Positions 17,210 through 27,144 of a stretch of 64,000 nt of DNA are shown here, piece by piece. Source of the stretch: Flavobacterium cheniae (GTDB taxonomy: Bacteria; Bacteroidota; Bacteroidia; Flavobacteriales; Flavobacteriaceae). The notes under the pieces are model-generated. The model was not told the DNA's origin. It ran no database searches and saw nothing but the letters and a program-made list of their open reading frames with translations. The translations under genes and the position numbers were made by a program. The stretch lies in assembly GCF_004363695.1 (NCBI RefSeq), contig NZ_SNZC01000003.1, positions 124,001 through 188,000 of the forward strand, given 5' to 3'. The first letter of the stretch is position 1, and each line of letters begins with the position of its first letter.

Positions 17210-18090
17210 TGAAGAAGTTTCTAACCAAAATAGCCATTTATACGTTTTTCATTCTTTTGATTGGAAACGGAATTGCTTATTTATCTCTATATGTTTTAGG
17301 GAAGTCGCAATTGTATAAAAATCAGTTTGTAAAAAATGGTGTCAAAGAAACTCATTTTGATTATGTGGTTTTAGGTTCTAGTACCGGATTAACTACATTA
17401 GATACGAAGTTGATTGATAAAATTTTAAATACTTCTGGTTTAAATATTAGTATGGACGATACTTCTTTAAGTTCGCATTATTTGATGTTGCAATATTTCC
17501 TTTCTTTAGGAAAATCTATAGATCAATTGATTTTATGTGTTACTCCGAGTGATTTACAAAATCCGGTAAACGAATTAAATAATAACGATTATCGTTTTTT
17601 AACGGAAGTTCAAGATACTTTGATTTATAATTATTATAATCGAATGGAGCATGGAGGATTGAAAGTACTTACTTATTCTAAGTTCATGCCTATTTTAGGA
17701 GTGAGCTATTATAATAATGAATTGTTTTATCCTTCAATGTATGCCTTTTTAAAACCTACAAAAAGAAATAGATTTGATGATAAAGGAAATTACACGTATC
17801 CACAAATTGAAAATCGTATAGAAAAAGGAATTGTTACTAATATTGAAACAAGTTATTTAAATCCATCATTTTTAAAGATTAAAAAGCTATGCAAACAAAA
17901 AGCTATTGATTTAATTGTGTATCAATCTCCTATTCATAGAAAAAATGTCGTTTTTCCGAACACTGACCAATTTAAAATAATTAATCATTCCAGAATTTTA
18001 CCAGAAGATTTGTTCTTCGATAACATTCACGTAAATAGTAAAGGAAGAACTTTTTGTACTTTAGCCTTTTGTAAAGAATTAAGTAAATAA
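17209..18090 (+). CDS. Membrane-anchored SGNH-like acyl-transfer partner, copy 2
   Basis: A 293-residue protein with an N-terminal membrane segment (about 7-30) and a periplasmic SGNH-like domain. The first block LGSSTGLTTLD places a serine at 58, at the same position as in copy 1. The C-terminal block FFDNIHVN has the canonical D271-x-x-H274, unlike copy 1. Overall similarity to copy 1 outside these blocks is low, so the pair has diverged strongly while the MBOAT copies have not. It follows its MBOAT by a 1-base overlap and precedes a GT4 gene by 2 bases. Function as acyl-transfer partner is inferred from the pairing. Confidence 0.75.
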   Translation: MKKFLTKIAIYTFFILLIGNGIAYLSLYVLGKSQLYKNQFVKNGVKETHFDYVVLGSSTGLTTLDTKLIDKILNTSGLNISMDDTSLSSHYLMLQYFLSLGKSIDQLILCVTPSDLQNPVNELNNNDYRFLTEVQDTLIYNYYNRMEHGGLKVLTYSKFMPILGVSYYNNELFYPSMYAFLKPTKRNRFDDKGNYTYPQIENRIEKGIVTNIETSYLNPSFLKIKKLCKQKAIDLIVYQSPIHRKNVVFPNTDQFKIINHSRILPEDLFFDNIHVNSKGRTFCTLAFCKELSK

Positions 18091-18092
18091 CT

Positions 18093-19238
18093 ATGCATAT
18101 CGCTTTTTTAACTCCAGAATATCCACATTCGAAAATAAAACATTCGGGTGGTTTGGGCACCAGTATTAAAAACTTGGTGGTGGCTTTGGTTGCAAAAGGG
18201 GTAAAGGTAACGGTTTTTGTATATGGTCAGCCAAAATCGGAAGTTTTTGAAGAAAATGAGATAGTTTTTCATTTTATTTCAGACAAAAAATATCGATTAG
18301 GAAAATGGTTTTTTTACAGAAAACACCTTCAAAACTATATTAATTCGGTTGTTAAGAAAGAGAAAATAGATCTAATTGAAGCACCCGATTGGACAGGAGT
18401 TACTGCTTTTATAAATTTTACGGTTCCGTTAGTAATTCGTTTTCACGGAAGCGACACTTATTTTTGTCATATCGAAAAAAGAAAACAGAAGTTTAAAAAT
18501 CGATTGTTTGAAACTTTAGCGGTAAGAAAAGCAAAAGGATTTATAGCTCCTACGAAATACGCAGGTGAAGTTTCGGCTGAACTTTTTGGATTGCACAAAG
18601 AGAAGATAAAAACCATTCATTACGGATTGGATTTAACTCAATTCAATAATGAATATCCAGAAAGTTTTGAGAAAGGACTTGTTTTGTACATTGGGACTAT
18701 AATAAGAAAAAAAGGCGTTTTTGAATTGCCTGAAATCTTCCATAAAGTGAGAAATCAGTTTCCAGAAGCCCAATTGGTTTTAATTGGTGGCGATTCTGGA
18801 GATGTAGCCACAGGAAACAAATCTACTTGGGAATTAGTTAAGCAACAGTTTTATGAAAAGGATTTGGAACAGGTTTCCTATTCAGGCAAAATGCCTTACG
18901 CAGAAGTGCAAGATTATATTAAAAAAGCAAATGCTTGTGTATTTCCTACTTACGCTGAAACCCTCGGAATGGTCACTATCGAATCGATGGCAATGAAAAA
19001 AGCAGTAGTGAATAGTAACATTGGTTGGGCACAAGAATTAATGCAAGATGGGAAAAGTGGTTTCTTAGTACATCCTGCTAATCATGAGGTGTTTGCACAA
19101 AAAATAATTACACTTTTAAGCGATACGGATTGTAATGCCAAAATGGGTAACGAAGCTAGACTATATGTTGAAGAACATTTTGATATTACTAAAAAAGTAG
19201 CAGAAAATATTAATTACTATCAGCATTTGATAAAGTAA
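18093..19238 (+). CDS. GT4 family glycosyltransferase
   Basis: A 381-residue GT-B glycosyltransferase. The N-terminal strand IAFLTPEYPHS is followed by the GGLGTSIKNL glycine-rich loop (about 20-29). The donor domain has VLYIGTIIRKKG near 197-208 and FPTYAETLGMVTIESMAMKK near 295-314, including the E-x7-E motif of GT4. No membrane segments are present. It is 2 bases after the second SGNH gene and 3 bases before the next GT, inside the operon. The donor sugar cannot be deduced. Confidence 0.9.
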   Translation: MHIAFLTPEYPHSKIKHSGGLGTSIKNLVVALVAKGVKVTVFVYGQPKSEVFEENEIVFHFISDKKYRLGKWFFYRKHLQNYINSVVKKEKIDLIEAPDWTGVTAFINFTVPLVIRFHGSDTYFCHIEKRKQKFKNRLFETLAVRKAKGFIAPTKYAGEVSAELFGLHKEKIKTIHYGLDLTQFNNEYPESFEKGLVLYIGTIIRKKGVFELPEIFHKVRNQFPEAQLVLIGGDSGDVATGNKSTWELVKQQFYEKDLEQVSYSGKMPYAEVQDYIKKANACVFPTYAETLGMVTIESMAMKKAVVNSNIGWAQELMQDGKSGFLVHPANHEVFAQKIITLLSDTDCNAKMGNEARLYVEEHFDITKKVAENINYYQHLIK

Positions 19239-19241
19239 AAC

Positions 19242-20783
19242 ATGAACCTAACTTTTGTACATAATTTTAAAAAAGTTACAGCAATCTATAAAGATTTCGC
19301 TGCCGTTTCTTCGTTTGATTCTTCTAAAGATATTCAGAAGTTAATTTTCGAATTTTCGCAACAATATCCGAATGCTCAATTGATCTGGATTCACGAATCA
19401 TTGAAGAATCATGTAAATTACAATTGGGTTGAACTAAATGCTGAAAGTCAAGTGATGCATTTTTTTAATCCATCTGAAACAGAGTTTTTAACAGAAAAAG
19501 TAGGTTATGTAGAACCTTCACCTTTTATAAAAATTAATAAAAGAGTTTCCTTTGCAAGTTGGCAAGCAAGTGCTTTTATAGGAACTATTTCGGCTCAAGG
19601 TTTTGTAAGTTTCGGAAGTCAATTCATTAATGATAATTTTAGTTTTGGTTTTTTTTTGACCATTATGGCAAAAATGGGTCACAGAAACGGATTGCGAACT
19701 TATTCAAATCACAATTTGCTTCTAGAAGTAAAGGTTGTAAAGCCACACTTGGGAACAACCAATGAACTTTTTCAATGGACAGCACAATACTATGGTTTTT
19801 CAAAATGTTTGCAGTTGTTTTTGTTATTTATTTTATTTGAAAAACGATTTCCTATTGCATCTTTAATGAGTGTAATTTCAGTTAAACGAATTGTTTTTGA
19901 CCCAAATGCTAAAACAGAGCAAGAAATTTCAAATGTAGATTTTTCAGAAGTTACTTTAGATGTTTTGATTCCAACTATTGGTAGAAAAAAATATTTATAC
20001 GATGTGCTTTGTGATTTAAGAACGCAAACGAAAATTCCAAATCGTATCATAATTGTAGAACAAAATCCTCTTGAAAATAGTCAGTCCGAGTTAGATTATG
20101 TGAAGAATGAAATTTGGCCTTTTGAAATAATTCATCATTTTATTCATCAAACAGGTGCTTGTAATGCAAGAAATATGGCTTTGAAAGAAGTAAAAAGTGA
20201 TTGGGTGTTTTTTGCCGATGATGATATTAAACTAGCACCTGCTTTTATTGAAGAAAGTTTAAAAAGCATTTTAAAAACCACTGAAAAAGCGTTTACCTTA
20301 GCCTGCTTTAGACCTAATGAAATTCCCGTTTTTCATCACCTGATGCATTGGGATACTTTTGGTTCAGGCTGTAGTATGGTAAAAAGAGAAGCATTGGAAG
20401 GTTTGAAATTTGATATGCGTTTTGAAAATGGTTTTGGAGAAGATGCCGATTTTGGGATGCAATTGCGAAACAAAGGATATGATGTTTTATATTTGCCACA
20501 ACCACAAATTTTACATTTAAAAGCACCAGTAGGAGGATTTAGAGTACAACCTACTTTGCCTTGGCAAGAAGAAGCAATACAACCCAAACCTTCGCCAACT
20601 GTAATGTTGTTTAAAATGTTGTATCATACAAATGAGCAAATACTTGGATATAAATTAAATTTGTTTTTAAAATATTACAACCAACAAACGATTAAAAATC
20701 CGTTTAAATATTACAAAACCATGCAAAAGCAATGGGAAGTAAGTGAAAAATGGGCTAAAAAATTAAAATTACAATCAAAATAA
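19242..20783 (+). CDS. GT2 glycosyltransferase with a long N-terminal domain of unknown function
   Basis: A 513-residue protein. The GT2 catalytic domain covers about 240-470: LDVLIPTIGRKKYL at 239-252, the invariant-looking WVFFADDDIKL near 320-330 holding the DXD, and ENGFGEDADFGMQLR near 405-420 with the ED motif. Residues 1-235 form a separate domain I do not recognise, with several WIHE/FVSFGSQF-like stretches and a hydrophobic helix near 188-200. Such an extension might bind the acceptor or another GT. It lies between a GT4 and a GT2 gene with gaps of 3 and 1 bases. Confidence 0.85.
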   Translation: MNLTFVHNFKKVTAIYKDFAAVSSFDSSKDIQKLIFEFSQQYPNAQLIWIHESLKNHVNYNWVELNAESQVMHFFNPSETEFLTEKVGYVEPSPFIKINKRVSFASWQASAFIGTISAQGFVSFGSQFINDNFSFGFFLTIMAKMGHRNGLRTYSNHNLLLEVKVVKPHLGTTNELFQWTAQYYGFSKCLQLFLLFILFEKRFPIASLMSVISVKRIVFDPNAKTEQEISNVDFSEVTLDVLIPTIGRKKYLYDVLCDLRTQTKIPNRIIIVEQNPLENSQSELDYVKNEIWPFEIIHHFIHQTGACNARNMALKEVKSDWVFFADDDIKLAPAFIEESLKSILKTTEKAFTLACFRPNEIPVFHHLMHWDTFGSGCSMVKREALEGLKFDMRFENGFGEDADFGMQLRNKGYDVLYLPQPQILHLKAPVGGFRVQPTLPWQEEAIQPKPSPTVMLFKMLYHTNEQILGYKLNLFLKYYNQQTIKNPFKYYKTMQKQWEVSEKWAKKLKLQSK

Positions 20784-20784
20784 C

Positions 20785-21777
20785 ATGGTATTTGCTTTAA
20801 TCATTTGTACGTATAAACGTTCGCAGCCTTTATTGAAGCTTTTGCTTTCAGTGCAGCATCAAACGTTGCATCCAAATGAGATTTTGATAGTAGATGGTTC
20901 TCCGGATGATTTCACTAAAGAAATGCTGACTCAAAATTCGTTTCAAGGTTTAAAGTATTTCAAAGTAGATGATAAAGATAGAGGTTTAACGAAACAACGC
21001 AATTATGGTATTGCAAGAGTTCAGGAAGCAAGCGAAGTAGTTTGTTTTTTAGACGATGATACCGTTTTAGAATCCAACTATTTTGAAGAAATTATAAAAA
21101 CGTATACTTTATTTCCGGAAGCATTAGGTGTTGGCGGCTATATTACAAATGAAACTAATTGGACCAAAACAACTTCAGATTATCAAGCGAAAGCAAATGA
21201 GTTTTATTACGATGGTTGGAAAAGAAAAGATGGTTCCCGATTTGTTTGGCGTAAGAAGTTAGGATTAGATAGTAATCGCCCTCCAGGTTGTTTGCCTGAA
21301 TTTTCTCACGGAAGAAGTATCGGTTTTTTACCACCTTCAGGGAAAATTTACGAAGTAGAGCAACTTATGGGAGGCGTTTCTTCTTTTCGAAAATCGGTTT
21401 TTAAGGAATTTCAATTTTCAACTTATTTTGAAGGGTATGGATTGTATGAAGATGCCGATTTTACCCTTCGATTATCAAAAGTTGGGAAATTATATATCAA
21501 TACCAATGCGCAATTAGGACATTATCACGATGCCTCAGGACGACCTAATAAATATGATTATGGCAAAATGGTGGTACGAAATGGATATTATGTTTGGCGT
21601 GTGAAGTATCCAAATCCGTCCTTTAAAGCGAAAATAAAATGGCATTTGATTACGCTATTATTAACCGCTATACGATTTACGAATGTTGCTACCAAATCAA
21701 AAAGAAAAGAAGCGTTAACGGAAACTTTAGGGCGAATTTCAGGATGGTTCACTTTGTTTTTTAATCCTCCAATATAA
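20785..21777 (+). CDS. GT2 family glycosyltransferase
   Basis: A 330-residue GT2 enzyme. The opening strand is FALIICTYKRSQPLLKLL (2-19), the DXD is in VCFLDDDTVL near 86-95, and GLYEDADFTLRLSK near 228-241 carries the ED motif. A GGVSSFRK acceptor-region loop is near 193-200. There is a weak hydrophobic patch near the C-terminus (about 290-302) but no clear transmembrane domain. The stop overlaps the next start by one base. It is a plausible galactosyl/rhamnosyl-type transferase by family, but the sugar is not determined by sequence inspection. Confidence 0.88.
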   Translation: MVFALIICTYKRSQPLLKLLLSVQHQTLHPNEILIVDGSPDDFTKEMLTQNSFQGLKYFKVDDKDRGLTKQRNYGIARVQEASEVVCFLDDDTVLESNYFEEIIKTYTLFPEALGVGGYITNETNWTKTTSDYQAKANEFYYDGWKRKDGSRFVWRKKLGLDSNRPPGCLPEFSHGRSIGFLPPSGKIYEVEQLMGGVSSFRKSVFKEFQFSTYFEGYGLYEDADFTLRLSKVGKLYINTNAQLGHYHDASGRPNKYDYGKMVVRNGYYVWRVKYPNPSFKAKIKWHLITLLLTAIRFTNVATKSKRKEALTETLGRISGWFTLFFNPPI

Positions 21778-22793
21778 TGTTGTATTTACTTAAAAAGAAA
21801 ATAAATCGAAAACTCAAAGAGTTTAGAGAAAACTACCAACATGTTCGTTTTTACAACGATACAGAAGAAGTGTTGTTTTTAAGTTTAAAGCGAAATACAA
21901 AAGTTAGAACGTATTTGAATATTATTTTTAGATTACAACAACAGTATAAGCAACCCATTGTAATTGAGTTTTCTTTGTTTCGTTATTTTGTATTGGTTAA
22001 GTGGTTTAAAGAATTGGATTTTATTTATTTCTCAAAACCATTTCAAAAACCTAAGATCTATCGTTTGTTTTCGCACCAAAAAAATGCCGATTTTCAAGTA
22101 AATTTTAATTATAAGAAAGTGTATACTACTGATGTATATGTAAAAGAAGCGGTCCCGTATATTATGCATCCAAGAAATTATATGATTGCTAAACCTGATT
22201 TATTAGAAAAACAGGTTGGAATTGTAATGAGTGGCAATTTTGAAGCTAAAATTTACGATTCGGATGCGATTACTAAAAATTTTCAACTACTAAATCGATG
22301 GCAGATTTACAGTGAAATTATAAAGCACAAAACTGTAGTAACGATTACAGGAACAGAATTTAAAGAACAATTAGAATCTAGTATTTTCAAGAATTCATTT
22401 GTAGTAATGAAATGGCAACAAGGCGCAATCCCTTCAGAAGAATGGCGTCACTATTTGTCATCGGCCAAATTTTTATTTTGTGCACCAGGAATGACAATGC
22501 CGATGTGTCACAATGTGATAGAAGCCATGTCGGTTGGAGTAGTGCCCATCATTAATTATCAAAATTGGTTAAATCCAAGTTTAATAGATGGAAAAAATGC
22601 GTTACTTTACCAATCTGAAACAAGTATTTCTCAAGTTATTGATAAAGCTTTACAAATGAATGATTCAGAATATTTTGCACTTCAAAAAAATGTAATTGCT
22701 TATTACGAATCGTATTATAAAAATTATGATTTTGAAGCGAATAGATTTCAAACTTTAATTTTATTAAATGAAGACAGTAAAGACCTTGTTTAA
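21777..22793 (+). CDS. GT-B-like glycosyltransferase-related protein
   Basis: A 338-residue protein with a very basic N-terminus (LKKKINRKLKEFRE) that may contact membrane lipids. The N-terminal half has no motif I recognise. The second half resembles a GT-B C-terminal domain: FLFCAPGMTMPMCHNVIEAMSVGVVPIINY (key part PGMTMPMCHNVIEAM, near 240-255), then GKNALLY. The HN-x-IEAMSVG arrangement recalls GT4/exostosin-like donor sites. It overlaps the FkbM methyltransferase gene by 26 bases. Assignment as a glycosyltransferase is tentative. Confidence 0.6.
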   Translation: MLYLLKKKINRKLKEFRENYQHVRFYNDTEEVLFLSLKRNTKVRTYLNIIFRLQQQYKQPIVIEFSLFRYFVLVKWFKELDFIYFSKPFQKPKIYRLFSHQKNADFQVNFNYKKVYTTDVYVKEAVPYIMHPRNYMIAKPDLLEKQVGIVMSGNFEAKIYDSDAITKNFQLLNRWQIYSEIIKHKTVVTITGTEFKEQLESSIFKNSFVVMKWQQGAIPSEEWRHYLSSAKFLFCAPGMTMPMCHNVIEAMSVGVVPIINYQNWLNPSLIDGKNALLYQSETSISQVIDKALQMNDSEYFALQKNVIAYYESYYKNYDFEANRFQTLILLNEDSKDLV

Positions 22794-23676
22794 AAAATAT
22801 AAATACGTTCTTAAGAGATATCAATCTTTTAAAACGAATCCTTTAACCAAATCAAATCCATTTTGGGCTTTAATTAAGTATTTATATATTAATTTTTTGC
22901 TTTATGTGTTAAAAAGAGAAGTAACGATTACGTATCTAAATGGTATTAAAGCTAAAGTTAAAAAAGGAGATGGTATTGTTGGAAATTATCACTCAGGATT
23001 ACATGAAGCTGCTGATTCTCTTTTTTTGATGCATTTACTGCGAGAAGGAGACTCTTTTTTGGATATTGGGGCTAACGTTGGACATTATACTTTGCTAGCG
23101 GGCTTGTGTTCAAAATGTAAAGTAACTGCAATTGAGCCTATTCCTTCAACATTTGAACGATTATCAAACAATGTTAAAATAAACAATTGGATACATCAAC
23201 CTGAATTGTTAAATATTGGTTTGTCAAATGAATCGGGAGAATTAGTGTTTACTAATCAGCAATTTACTACCAATAAAGTTTCAACTACAGGTCATGGAGT
23301 AAAAGTAAAAGTAAGCACGTTAGATGAAATTTGTTCACACCAGGTTCCTGATTTTATAAAAATTGACGTAGAAGGTTATGAGTGGTTTGTGTTAAATGGA
23401 GGATTAAATACCTTGTCAAATGCTAATCTCAAATTGATTTTAATAGAGTTAAACGAATCAGGGAAGAATTTCAATATTCAAGACGAACAAATTATTCAGT
23501 TATTAAGAGATAAAGGATTTTTGCCTTATGTTTTTAATCTTGAAACGAAAGCTTTTAAAGAAATTGATTTTAAAAACACGAACCAGTTCAATACGTTGTT
23601 TATTAAGGATTTAGATTTTGTAAAGCAACGAGTATTTAGTTCAAATAAAATTAATGTAGGAAGTTTTACATCATAA
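22768..23676 (+). CDS. FkbM family SAM-dependent methyltransferase
   Basis: A 302-residue methyltransferase of the FkbM type, which O-methylates sugars or related hydroxyls. Motif I is FLDIGANVGHYTLLAG near 93-108, the acidic post-I residue is in AIEPIPSTFERL near 118-129, and IKIDVEGYEW near 193-202 is the family's IDVEG signature. The ATG at 22768 lies inside the previous gene (26-base overlap), giving a basic leader before the domain. It probably methylates a sugar of the glycan, either blocking extension or decorating it. Confidence 0.88.
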   Translation: MKTVKTLFKKYKYVLKRYQSFKTNPLTKSNPFWALIKYLYINFLLYVLKREVTITYLNGIKAKVKKGDGIVGNYHSGLHEAADSLFLMHLLREGDSFLDIGANVGHYTLLAGLCSKCKVTAIEPIPSTFERLSNNVKINNWIHQPELLNIGLSNESGELVFTNQQFTTNKVSTTGHGVKVKVSTLDEICSHQVPDFIKIDVEGYEWFVLNGGLNTLSNANLKLILIELNESGKNFNIQDEQIIQLLRDKGFLPYVFNLETKAFKEIDFKNTNQFNTLFIKDLDFVKQRVFSSNKINVGSFTS

Positions 23677-23677
23677 T

Positions 23678-24790
23678 ATGAAATTTGCTATTATAACTCA
23701 CGTGCAACACATTAAAAGTGATAATCAATATTTTGGTTATGCACCCTATATTCGTGAAATGAATATTTGGCTAAAATATGTAGATGAGGTTATAATTGTA
23801 GCACCTTTGGTTGATAAAGAGCTAAACCCTATTCATGAAAAGTACAATCATTCAAGCGTGGATTTTCGTCAAGTGGAAGAGTTTGAAATTACTTCTATAG
23901 CTAATGTATTCAAGACAATAGCTAGGCTGCCTAAGATAGTGTCTCAAGTTTATAAAGCCATGTCTCAAGCCGACCATATTCATTTGCGTTGCCCAGGAAA
24001 TATGGGATTAATTGGAGCTATGGTTCAAATTTTATTTCCTAAAAAACCTAAAACCGCTAAATATGCTGGTAATTGGGATCCGAACGCCAAACAACCTTTT
24101 ACATACAAACTACAGCGTTGGATTTTATCCAATACTTTTTTGACAAAAAACATGCAGGTATTGGTGTATGGTGATTGGGAAAATCAAACTAAAAATATCA
24201 AGCCTTTTTTTACAGCAACATATTCAGAATCAGATAAAAAGGTAATACAGTCAAGAGTATTAGAAGAATATATTGATTTTTTATTTGTTGGAACATTGTC
24301 AAAAGGCAAGCAACCTTTATTTGCTATTCAATTGGTCGAAAAATTATACCAACAAGGAAAAAAGGTCCGACTGAATTTGTATGGAGATGGGATTTTGAGA
24401 TCAACTTTAGAAACGTTTATAGAAGAGAATAATTTACAAGATATTGTTTTTTTGAGAGGAAATCAGTCAAAAGAAACAGTTTTAAAAGCCTATCAAACGA
24501 GTCATTTTTTAGTTTTGCCATCAAAAAGCGAGGGTTGGCCAAAAGTTGTAGCGGAAGCTATGTTTTGGGGTTGTGTGCCTATTGTTTCTAAAGTTTCTTG
24601 TGTGCCTTATATGTTGGGCTACGGAGAAAGAGGTATTCAGTTAGAAGAACAATTGCAAACCGATGTAAGTCAAGTAATGAGTGCACTAAATAACGAATTG
24701 TTATATCAAAAAATGGCTTCGGAAGGGCAAAACTGGTCGCGCCAATTTACTACGGATAAATTTGAAGAAGAGATTAAAAAGTTACTCTAA
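23678..24790 (+). CDS. GT4 family glycosyltransferase at the convergent junction
   Basis: A 370-residue GT-B glycosyltransferase. The donor domain shows [14 protein letters not shown] near 204-217 and [20 protein letters not shown] near 283-302 with the E-x7-E motif. The N-terminal domain begins [12 protein letters not shown]. The gene is the last of the first plus-strand series; its final 9 bases overlap the end of the minus-strand acyltransferase, so the two transcripts run into each other without an obvious terminator between them. Confidence 0.88.
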   Translation: MKFAIITHVQHIKSDNQYFGYAPYIREMNIWLKYVDEVIIVAPLVDKELNPIHEKYNHSSVDFRQVEEFEITSIANVFKTIARLPKIVSQVYKAMSQADHIHLRCPGNMGLIGAMVQILFPKKPKTAKYAGNWDPNAKQPFTYKLQRWILSNTFLTKNMQVLVYGDWENQTKNIKPFFTATYSESDKKVIQSRVLEEYIDFLFVGTLSKGKQPLFAIQLVEKLYQQGKKVRLNLYGDGILRSTLETFIEENNLQDIVFLRGNQSKETVLKAYQTSHFLVLPSKSEGWPKVVAEAMFWGCVPIVSKVSCVPYMLGYGERGIQLEEQLQTDVSQVMSALNNELLYQKMASEGQNWSRQFTTDKFEEEIKKLL

Positions 24791-25282
24791 ATTTTTACTA
24801 AAATCTTTTGTATACCCAATTACTGTTGCAGGATTTCCTCCTACAATAGTTCCAGGCGGTACATCTTTAGTGACAACTGCACCAGCACCAATTACGGCAC
24901 CTTTTCCAATTGTTACGGGTTTGATAATTAGCGCATTCATGCCTATAAAAACATTGTCTTCTATAATTACATTGCCCATGCTAAACTCAGAAACGCCTTC
25001 TGGGGTAATAATTGGAAAATGATTTAAAATTTTTGCACCAGAAGTAATTAAAACATTGTCTCCAATAGATGTAGAAACGTTTTTTAAATTGTCGAATAAT
25101 ACATTGGTTCCAATAAAAACAGTCTTGCGATTTTTAAATTGAATACCATACAATTTTAGTAATTTAGTTCGCAACGAAGGCGGAACAAAAAATTGCATTG
25201 AAAGGTGAAGTAAAATAAATTTAAAACCTTTTTTAAAGAAAGAAAGAGAAATTTTATTCCAAGTAGCACTATGCTTTTCCAT
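24782..25282 (-). CDS. Hexapeptide-repeat (CysE/WbbJ-like) acyltransferase
   Basis: A 166-residue left-handed beta-helix acyltransferase. The N-terminal 60 residues are helical and basic, followed by hexapeptide turns from about 55 to 155 ([49 protein letters not shown]) and GGNPATVIG at 148-156. A histidine in ILNHFP near 89 is a candidate catalytic base. It probably uses acetyl-CoA to O-acetylate a sugar. It overlaps the start of the upstream acyltransferase gene by 14 bases and is the last gene of the minus-strand block. Confidence 0.83.
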   Translation of the reverse strand: MEKHSATWNKISLSFFKKGFKFILLHLSMQFFVPPSLRTKLLKLYGIQFKNRKTVFIGTNVLFDNLKNVSTSIGDNVLITSGAKILNHFPIITPEGVSEFSMGNVIIEDNVFIGMNALIIKPVTIGKGAVIGAGAVVTKDVPPGTIVGGNPATVIGYTKDFSKNLE

Positions 25283-25814
25283 AATTTATTTTATTTCTAT
25301 ACTTTAAATGCTTCGCTGGAACTCCTGCAACAATGCTGTAATCTTCAACGTCTTTAGTTACGATTGAGCCCGAAGCAATTACAGCTCCTTTACCAATTTT
25401 ATTTACACTATTTGTAATAATTACATTATTGCAAACCCAAACTTCATCTCCTATTTCTAAGGGAGATGATGATGTTTTATTTTTATACAAACTAAAACCA
25501 TCATATTCGTGTTTATGGGTTTGTATAGTAACATGGTCAGAAATAGTGACATTTTTTCCCATAACAATACCTCCACAAATATCTACTTCAATGTTTCTTG
25601 ATAACACACATTTTCCTAAAAAAGTAATTCCTGAATTTTGGTTAGGCTTATCAAAATTAGTGATTACAACATTATTAGTAGCTTCAATGTAAGTTGTTTT
25701 AAAACGAACAAAAAAATATGCTTTTTTAATCAATTTAATTATTGGAAAAGTAAATAGCAACGAAGTCAAAAATCGTTGTAAAACATAATCTATTTTGTAT
25801 AAAAATTTTTGCAT
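25269..25814 (-). CDS. Hexapeptide-repeat acyltransferase
   Basis: A 181-residue acyltransferase with hexapeptide turns over about 60-165 ([50 protein letters not shown]) and the family end motif VAGVPAKHL near 163-171. THKHEY near 98-103 provides a candidate catalytic histidine. The N-terminus (about 15-35) is hydrophobic and basic and may sit at the membrane. Its ATG overlaps the stop of the GtrA-like gene by one base (TAATG), so it is coupled to the glycosyl-translocation trio. A sugar O-acetyltransferase role is likely. Confidence 0.83.
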   Translation of the reverse strand: MQKFLYKIDYVLQRFLTSLLFTFPIIKLIKKAYFFVRFKTTYIEATNNVVITNFDKPNQNSGITFLGKCVLSRNIEVDICGGIVMGKNVTISDHVTIQTHKHEYDGFSLYKNKTSSSPLEIGDEVWVCNNVIITNSVNKIGKGAVIASGSIVTKDVEDYSIVAGVPAKHLKYRNKINYGKA

Positions 25815-26200
25815 TATTTGTAAACGTAAAATTTTGAAATAATAAATCGTAAAGGTGTTAAAATCAAAATAGTTATAAATGTACTTATCAAATAATTTAT
25901 TTCAAAATAATTAAAAGTATTATATAAAATATTAGCCAATAAGTAAAAGAAAACCAAGCTTAAGCAAAACTTAATTAGCTTACTATTACTATGAGTGGTT
26001 TTAAAAAGCAATCTTAATTGAAGCGTATAAAGCATTAAGTAAGAAATTCCATAAACAATCATGAATGCAATTGATTTATTGATTTTTAAAATATCAACAA
26101 AAGCATAAAGCGATACAAATACAAAACCATAACCAAAAAGACTAATGATAATGTATTTTAAAACTTGAGATTGTAATTCTTTATTTTTTAGGATCTTCAA
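25814..26200 (-). CDS. GtrA-like family small membrane protein
   Basis: A 128-residue protein with four hydrophobic helices (about 14-34, 39-58, 75-95 and 102-120), the size and layout of GtrA-like proteins. These are linked to flipping of undecaprenyl-phosphate-linked glucose or other sugars to the periplasm. It overlaps the GtrB-like gene by 20 bases and lies between it and an acyltransferase. The C-terminal RFIISKFYVYK is typical of the family's basic end. Role in translocating a lipid-linked sugar is inferred from family and neighbours. Confidence 0.82.
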   Translation of the reverse strand: MKILKNKELQSQVLKYIIISLFGYGFVFVSLYAFVDILKINKSIAFMIVYGISYLMLYTLQLRLLFKTTHSNSKLIKFCLSLVFFYLLANILYNTFNYFEINYLISTFITILILTPLRFIISKFYVYK

Positions 26201-27143
26201 AATGCGTTTGTTTTAAAAAATATAATATTTTTTCTTGGTTTTTCCTTATTCTGCCTAACATATCAGCCATGAAAGCAAAAATAGTGATAATAACACTCAT
26301 TCCTAAAAGAGATAATCCTATAATACCAAAACTTTTGTAAGGTGTTATCGTATTATAGATAATCCAATGTAATAAAGCCCATCCTCCAAAAAAAACAGCG
26401 ATTAAAAAAATAACGGATGCAATTCCAAGGAAAAACTGTAAAGGACGATAATCTTTTAATGACTTGAAAATTATTGACGAAGTTTTGTAAGCATATTTAA
26501 AAAGATTGTTAGCTACTCTGGAAACTCTATCTTCAAAATATAAAACGGTAATTGGAATTTGGGCTACCTTAAATCCTTTATCTAATAAATCCAGAATTGT
26601 TTCATGTGTGTAAGTGAAACTTCCATGTAGGTTTAAACTTAACAAAGTGTCTTTTGAATAGGCTCTAAAACCACAAGAGGCATCATAAATTTTAGTTTTA
26701 CTTACAAAACTTACAATTTTATTAACTTGTTTGTTTCCCCAAAATTTTATTCCTGGCATGTTATCTGGTTTTCCACCAGAAAATCTAATGCCTAAGCAAA
26801 AATCTGCTTGTTGAAGAATTATTGGATTGATTAATTCAGAAATTTGATTTACATCAAATTGTCCATCGGCATCAATACTTACTAAAACATCCGCTTTAGT
26901 TTTTAGGGCATAATTAAGAGCTGTTTGAAATGCCTCTCCAACGCCTTTATTTTTATTGTGACTCAATACAGTTGCGCCTGCCTTTTTTGCTTCTTCAACA
27001 GTATTGTCTGAGCTTCCATCATTAATTACCAAAACTTCGGTTAGGTTAAAACCTTCAAAGCTTTTTGGTATGGATTGAATGACCTTAAAAATTGTTGCTT
27101 CTTCATTTAAAGCAGGCATATAAATAACAAGTTTTTCTAACAT
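26181..27143 (-). CDS. GtrB/DPM1-like polyprenyl-phosphate glycosyltransferase
   Basis: A 320-residue GT2 enzyme with a soluble catalytic domain and two C-terminal membrane helices (about 235-262 and 270-295). Motifs are YMPALNEEATI near 8-18, LVINDGSSDNT near 38-48, VSIDADGQFD near 88-97 (DAD) and the DASCGFRAY segment near 153-161. Proteins of this type transfer a sugar from a nucleotide donor onto a polyprenyl phosphate. With the GtrA-like and GT-C genes on either side it forms a three-gene glucosylation-type module. The actual sugar is not evident. Confidence 0.88.
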   Translation of the reverse strand: MLEKLVIYMPALNEEATIFKVIQSIPKSFEGFNLTEVLVINDGSSDNTVEEAKKAGATVLSHNKNKGVGEAFQTALNYALKTKADVLVSIDADGQFDVNQISELINPIILQQADFCLGIRFSGGKPDNMPGIKFWGNKQVNKIVSFVSKTKIYDASCGFRAYSKDTLLSLNLHGSFTYTHETILDLLDKGFKVAQIPITVLYFEDRVSRVANNLFKYAYKTSSIIFKSLKDYRPLQFFLGIASVIFLIAVFFGGWALLHWIIYNTITPYKSFGIIGLSLLGMSVIITIFAFMADMLGRIRKNQEKILYFLKQTHFEDPKK

Positions 27144-27144
27144 C

